This document shows, piece by piece, positions 54,404 to 55,883 of a stretch of DNA of 55,883 nt. The position numbers were made by a program, and so were the translations under genes. The notes beneath the pieces are model-generated. The model was not told where the DNA came from and made no database searches. It worked only from the letters and a program-made list of their open reading frames with translations. The stretch covers positions 1 to 55,883 of the forward strand of contig CAMCWL010000002.1 in NCBI GenBank assembly GCA_945882655.1. The letters run 5' to 3'. Position 1 is the stretch's first letter, and every line of letters starts with the position of its first letter. This DNA comes from Opitutus sp. GAS368. Lineage in GTDB: Bacteria; Verrucomicrobiota; Verrucomicrobiia; Opitutales; UBA953.

Positions 54404-55396
54404 TTAGGCGGCCAAGATGGCGTCGATCCGCTTCAGTTCATCAGAGGCGAACGGAGCGGAATGAGCGGCGGCCACGCACTGCTCGAGTTGGCCCACCTTG
54501 CTGGCGCCGATGATCGCGGTGGTCACACGCTTGTCGCGGAGGACCCAGGCCAAGGCCATCGAAGCGAGGGGCCGCCCGCGCTCTTCCGCGACCTTGGCAA
54601 GCTGGCGAACTTTATCCATGCGGACGGCGTCCACTTGTTCTGGGCGTAGGAAGCCGTGAACCTTGCCAGCCCGAGCGTCGGCCGGGATGCCCTGGAGGTA
54701 TCGGTCAGTGAGCATGCCTTGAGCCAGGGGAGAGAAAATCGCGCAGCCGATGCCCTCCTTCTCGACGGTGTCGAGCAGGCCAGCTTCTGGGGTGCGCTCG
54801 AACATGCTGTACTTGGGTTGATGCACGACGCAGGGCGTGCCGAGGTCGCGGAGGATGGCGCAAGCCCGGGCGGTATCGGCCGGGTTATAGTTGGAGATGG
54901 CGGCGTAGAGGGCCTTGCCCGAGCGGACGGCGTGGGCGAGCGCCCCCATGGTTTCTTCCATCGGGGTGTTCGGGTCGCGCCGGTGACTATAGAAGATATC
55001 GACGTACGGGAGCCCCATCCGCTTCAGCGACTGGTCCAGGGAGGCGAGCAGGTATTTGCGCGAGCCAAAGTCGCCATGCGGGCCAGGCCACATGGTATAG
55101 CCCGCCTTGGTCGAGATGATCAGCTCGTCGCGATAGGCGCCGAGGTCTTCACGGAGGATGCGACCGAAGGTTTCCTCGGCCGAACCGGGGATTGGTCCGT
55201 AGTTGTTCGCGAGGTCGAAGTGGGTGACCCCGAGGTCGAAGGCCCGTAAAGCGATCGCGCGGGCGTTGGCGAAGTCGTCGACGCTCCCGAAGTTGTGCCA
55301 TAGGCCGAGCGAGATCTTGGGGAGGTGCAGCCCAGACTTGCCGCAACGCGCCTGGAACGACGGGTGGGCGTAGCGAGCAGGGTCGGCTTGGTACAT
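54404..55396 (-). CDS. Aldo/keto reductase, YghZ/Gpr-like
   Basis: A 330-residue NADPH-dependent reductase with the AKR tetrad: Asp and Tyr in FDLANNYGP, Lys in ISTKAGYTM and His in YSHRRDPNTPMEET. The match to the YghZ (L-glyceraldehyde 3-phosphate reductase) subgroup is good. The ATG at 55396 is chosen. It is probably a detoxifying enzyme for reactive aldehydes. It has its own divergent promoter region shared with the TorF-type porin gene. Confidence 0.9.
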   Translation of the reverse strand: MYQADPARYAHPSFQARCGKSGLHLPKISLGLWHNFGSVDDFANARAIALRAFDLGVTHFDLANNYGPIPGSAEETFGRILREDLGAYRDELIISTKAGYTMWPGPHGDFGSRKYLLASLDQSLKRMGLPYVDIFYSHRRDPNTPMEETMGALAHAVRSGKALYAAISNYNPADTARACAILRDLGTPCVVHQPKYSMFERTPEAGLLDTVEKEGIGCAIFSPLAQGMLTDRYLQGIPADARAGKVHGFLRPEQVDAVRMDKVRQLAKVAEERGRPLASMALAWVLRDKRVTTAIIGASKVGQLEQCVAAAHSAPFASDELKRIDAILAA

Positions 55397-55520
55397 GGAT
55401 ACAATCAAGCGGGCATGCGTCTTTTTAGCCAGCGGTAAAAACCAAAGGAACCTGCCGAATTGCGGCACGCGTGACGAAATCGTGACACCTTTCTCGCCGC
55501 GCAAGCGCAGAAAAACACTT

Positions 55521-55536
55521 TGGCACGGTCAATGCT
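55521..55536 (+). promoter_or_regulatory. Sigma-54 promoter of the TorF-type porin gene
   Basis: TGGCACGGTCAATGCT has the conserved GG (55522-55523) and GC (55534-55535) with exactly ten bases between, as sigma-54 -24/-12 elements require. The -24 box TGGCACG is perfect. The -12 box is ATGCT against TTGCW, one mismatch. The transcript would start near 55547, ahead of the ATG at 55576. A direct CGTGAC repeat lies upstream and could be an activator site. Confidence 0.75.
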
Positions 55537-55575
55537 CCAAGGGAATCGCACTCAAGCACCAACCAAAACACTACC

Positions 55576-55883
55576 ATGAAGTCCCACACCAAACTCGCCG
55601 TAGCGTTCCTCGCTGCTGCTTCCTCCATCGCCGCTCACGCCGCTGCCGCTCCCTCGGCGTTCACCTCCACGGGCAACGTCGCCTTCACCAGCGACTACGT
55701 CTTCCGCGGCATCACGCAGAATGGCGGCAAGACTGCCCTCCAGGGCGGCTTCGACGTCGCGCACACCTCCGGCCTCTCGGCTGGCGTCTGGGCTTCGAAC
55801 GTCAACTGGGCTAACACCACCCTCGAAGTGGATCTCTATGCCAACTACGGCTTCAGCCTGAGCAAGGATTTCTCCGCCACCGT
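55576..55883 (+). CDS. TorF-family (Gcw_chp) putative porin, 5' part
   Basis: The first ~102 codons of an exported beta-barrel protein, cut by the right edge. A signal peptide (LAVAFLAAASSIAAHAA) precedes FTSTGNVAFTSDYVFRGITQNGGKTALQGGFD, the opening pattern of TorF/Gcw_chp porins, then ASNVNWANTTLEVDLYANYG. Such genes often stand beside glnK and amtB in nitrogen-responsive loci, and the sigma-54 promoter upstream agrees with this. Whether those genes follow is beyond the window. Confidence 0.88.
   Translation, partial: MKSHTKLAVAFLAAASSIAAHAAAAPSAFTSTGNVAFTSDYVFRGITQNGGKTALQGGFDVAHTSGLSAGVWASNVNWANTTLEVDLYANYGFSLSKDFSAT

Noticed and set aside
1-55883. CRISPR arrays, insertion sequences, integrases or prophage genes
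   Set aside because: I looked for regularly spaced repeats, transposase motifs and phage structural genes and found none.

Overview
The window looks like a contiguous piece of a GC-rich, Gram-negative chromosome. The best guess is a member of the Verrucomicrobiota, probably near Opitutae. Supporting signs are KDO synthesis (KdsA), an outer-membrane efflux lipoprotein and a TorF-type porin, menaquinone genes (MenC, MenE), a long Bacteroidota-like PurF, a fused AroA-Cmk enzyme, and a DUF5069 protein. The taxonomic placement is inference from gene content and was not computed. No insertion sequence, prophage, integrase or CRISPR array was seen. Genes are densely packed, and many neighbours on one strand share a stop/start overlap (ATGA, GTGA or TGATG).

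Layout. 1-0.9 kb: Fur-type iron uptake (feoA, feoB cut by the left edge). 1-8.7 kb: a POT peptide transporter, exonuclease III, a membrane-anchored unknown, guaB, then the menaquinone pair menC-menE and kdsA. 8.8-13.2 kb (minus): polX, gmk, a membrane protein, queG and a CoaC-only decarboxylase. 13.4-14.9 kb: gnd. 14.9-19.1 kb (minus): a complete four-gene ABC tripartite efflux operon. 19.2-24.9 kb: an aquaporin, a secreted glycosidase-like protein, a small secreted protein, and a cystathionine synthase-like enzyme with lysA.

25.0-30.5 kb (plus): mnmE-mnmG, two perfect parS (ParB-binding) palindromes, and a PhoB/PhoR-type two-component pair; then tRNA-Gly(GCC) on the minus strand. 30.6-34.8 kb (minus): an overlapping run ccsA/hemX-like, hemA, NtrC-type regulator, phosphate-type binding protein. 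34.8-38.4 kb (plus): DUF5069, low-molecular-weight phosphatase, RelE/ParE-fold protein, pssA, dnaN. 38.4-42.0 kb (minus): tyrA, fused aroA-cmk, plsC. 42.0-47.4 kb (plus): a membrane FGE-domain protein, a CapD-type sugar dehydratase, purE-purK. 47.4-55.4 kb: prmA, purN, a NamZ-type muramidase, purF, an unclassified kinase-like protein with a Nudix hydrolase, and an aldo/keto reductase. The right edge cuts a TorF-type porin gene preceded by a good sigma-54 promoter.

Themes. Purine synthesis is spread over the window (purE, purK, purN, purF, guaB, gmk). Cell-envelope genes recur (kdsA, capD, pssA, plsC, namZ, efflux). mnmE-mnmG, parS and dnaN suggest a locus close to the replication origin, although rsmG, parA, parB and dnaA are not here. 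The most notable observations are the two parS sites (one inside mnmG), the sigma-54 promoter before the porin, the AroA-Cmk fusion, the unclassified kinase-like protein, and a Ser replacing a normally conserved NAD-site Asp in IMP dehydrogenase.
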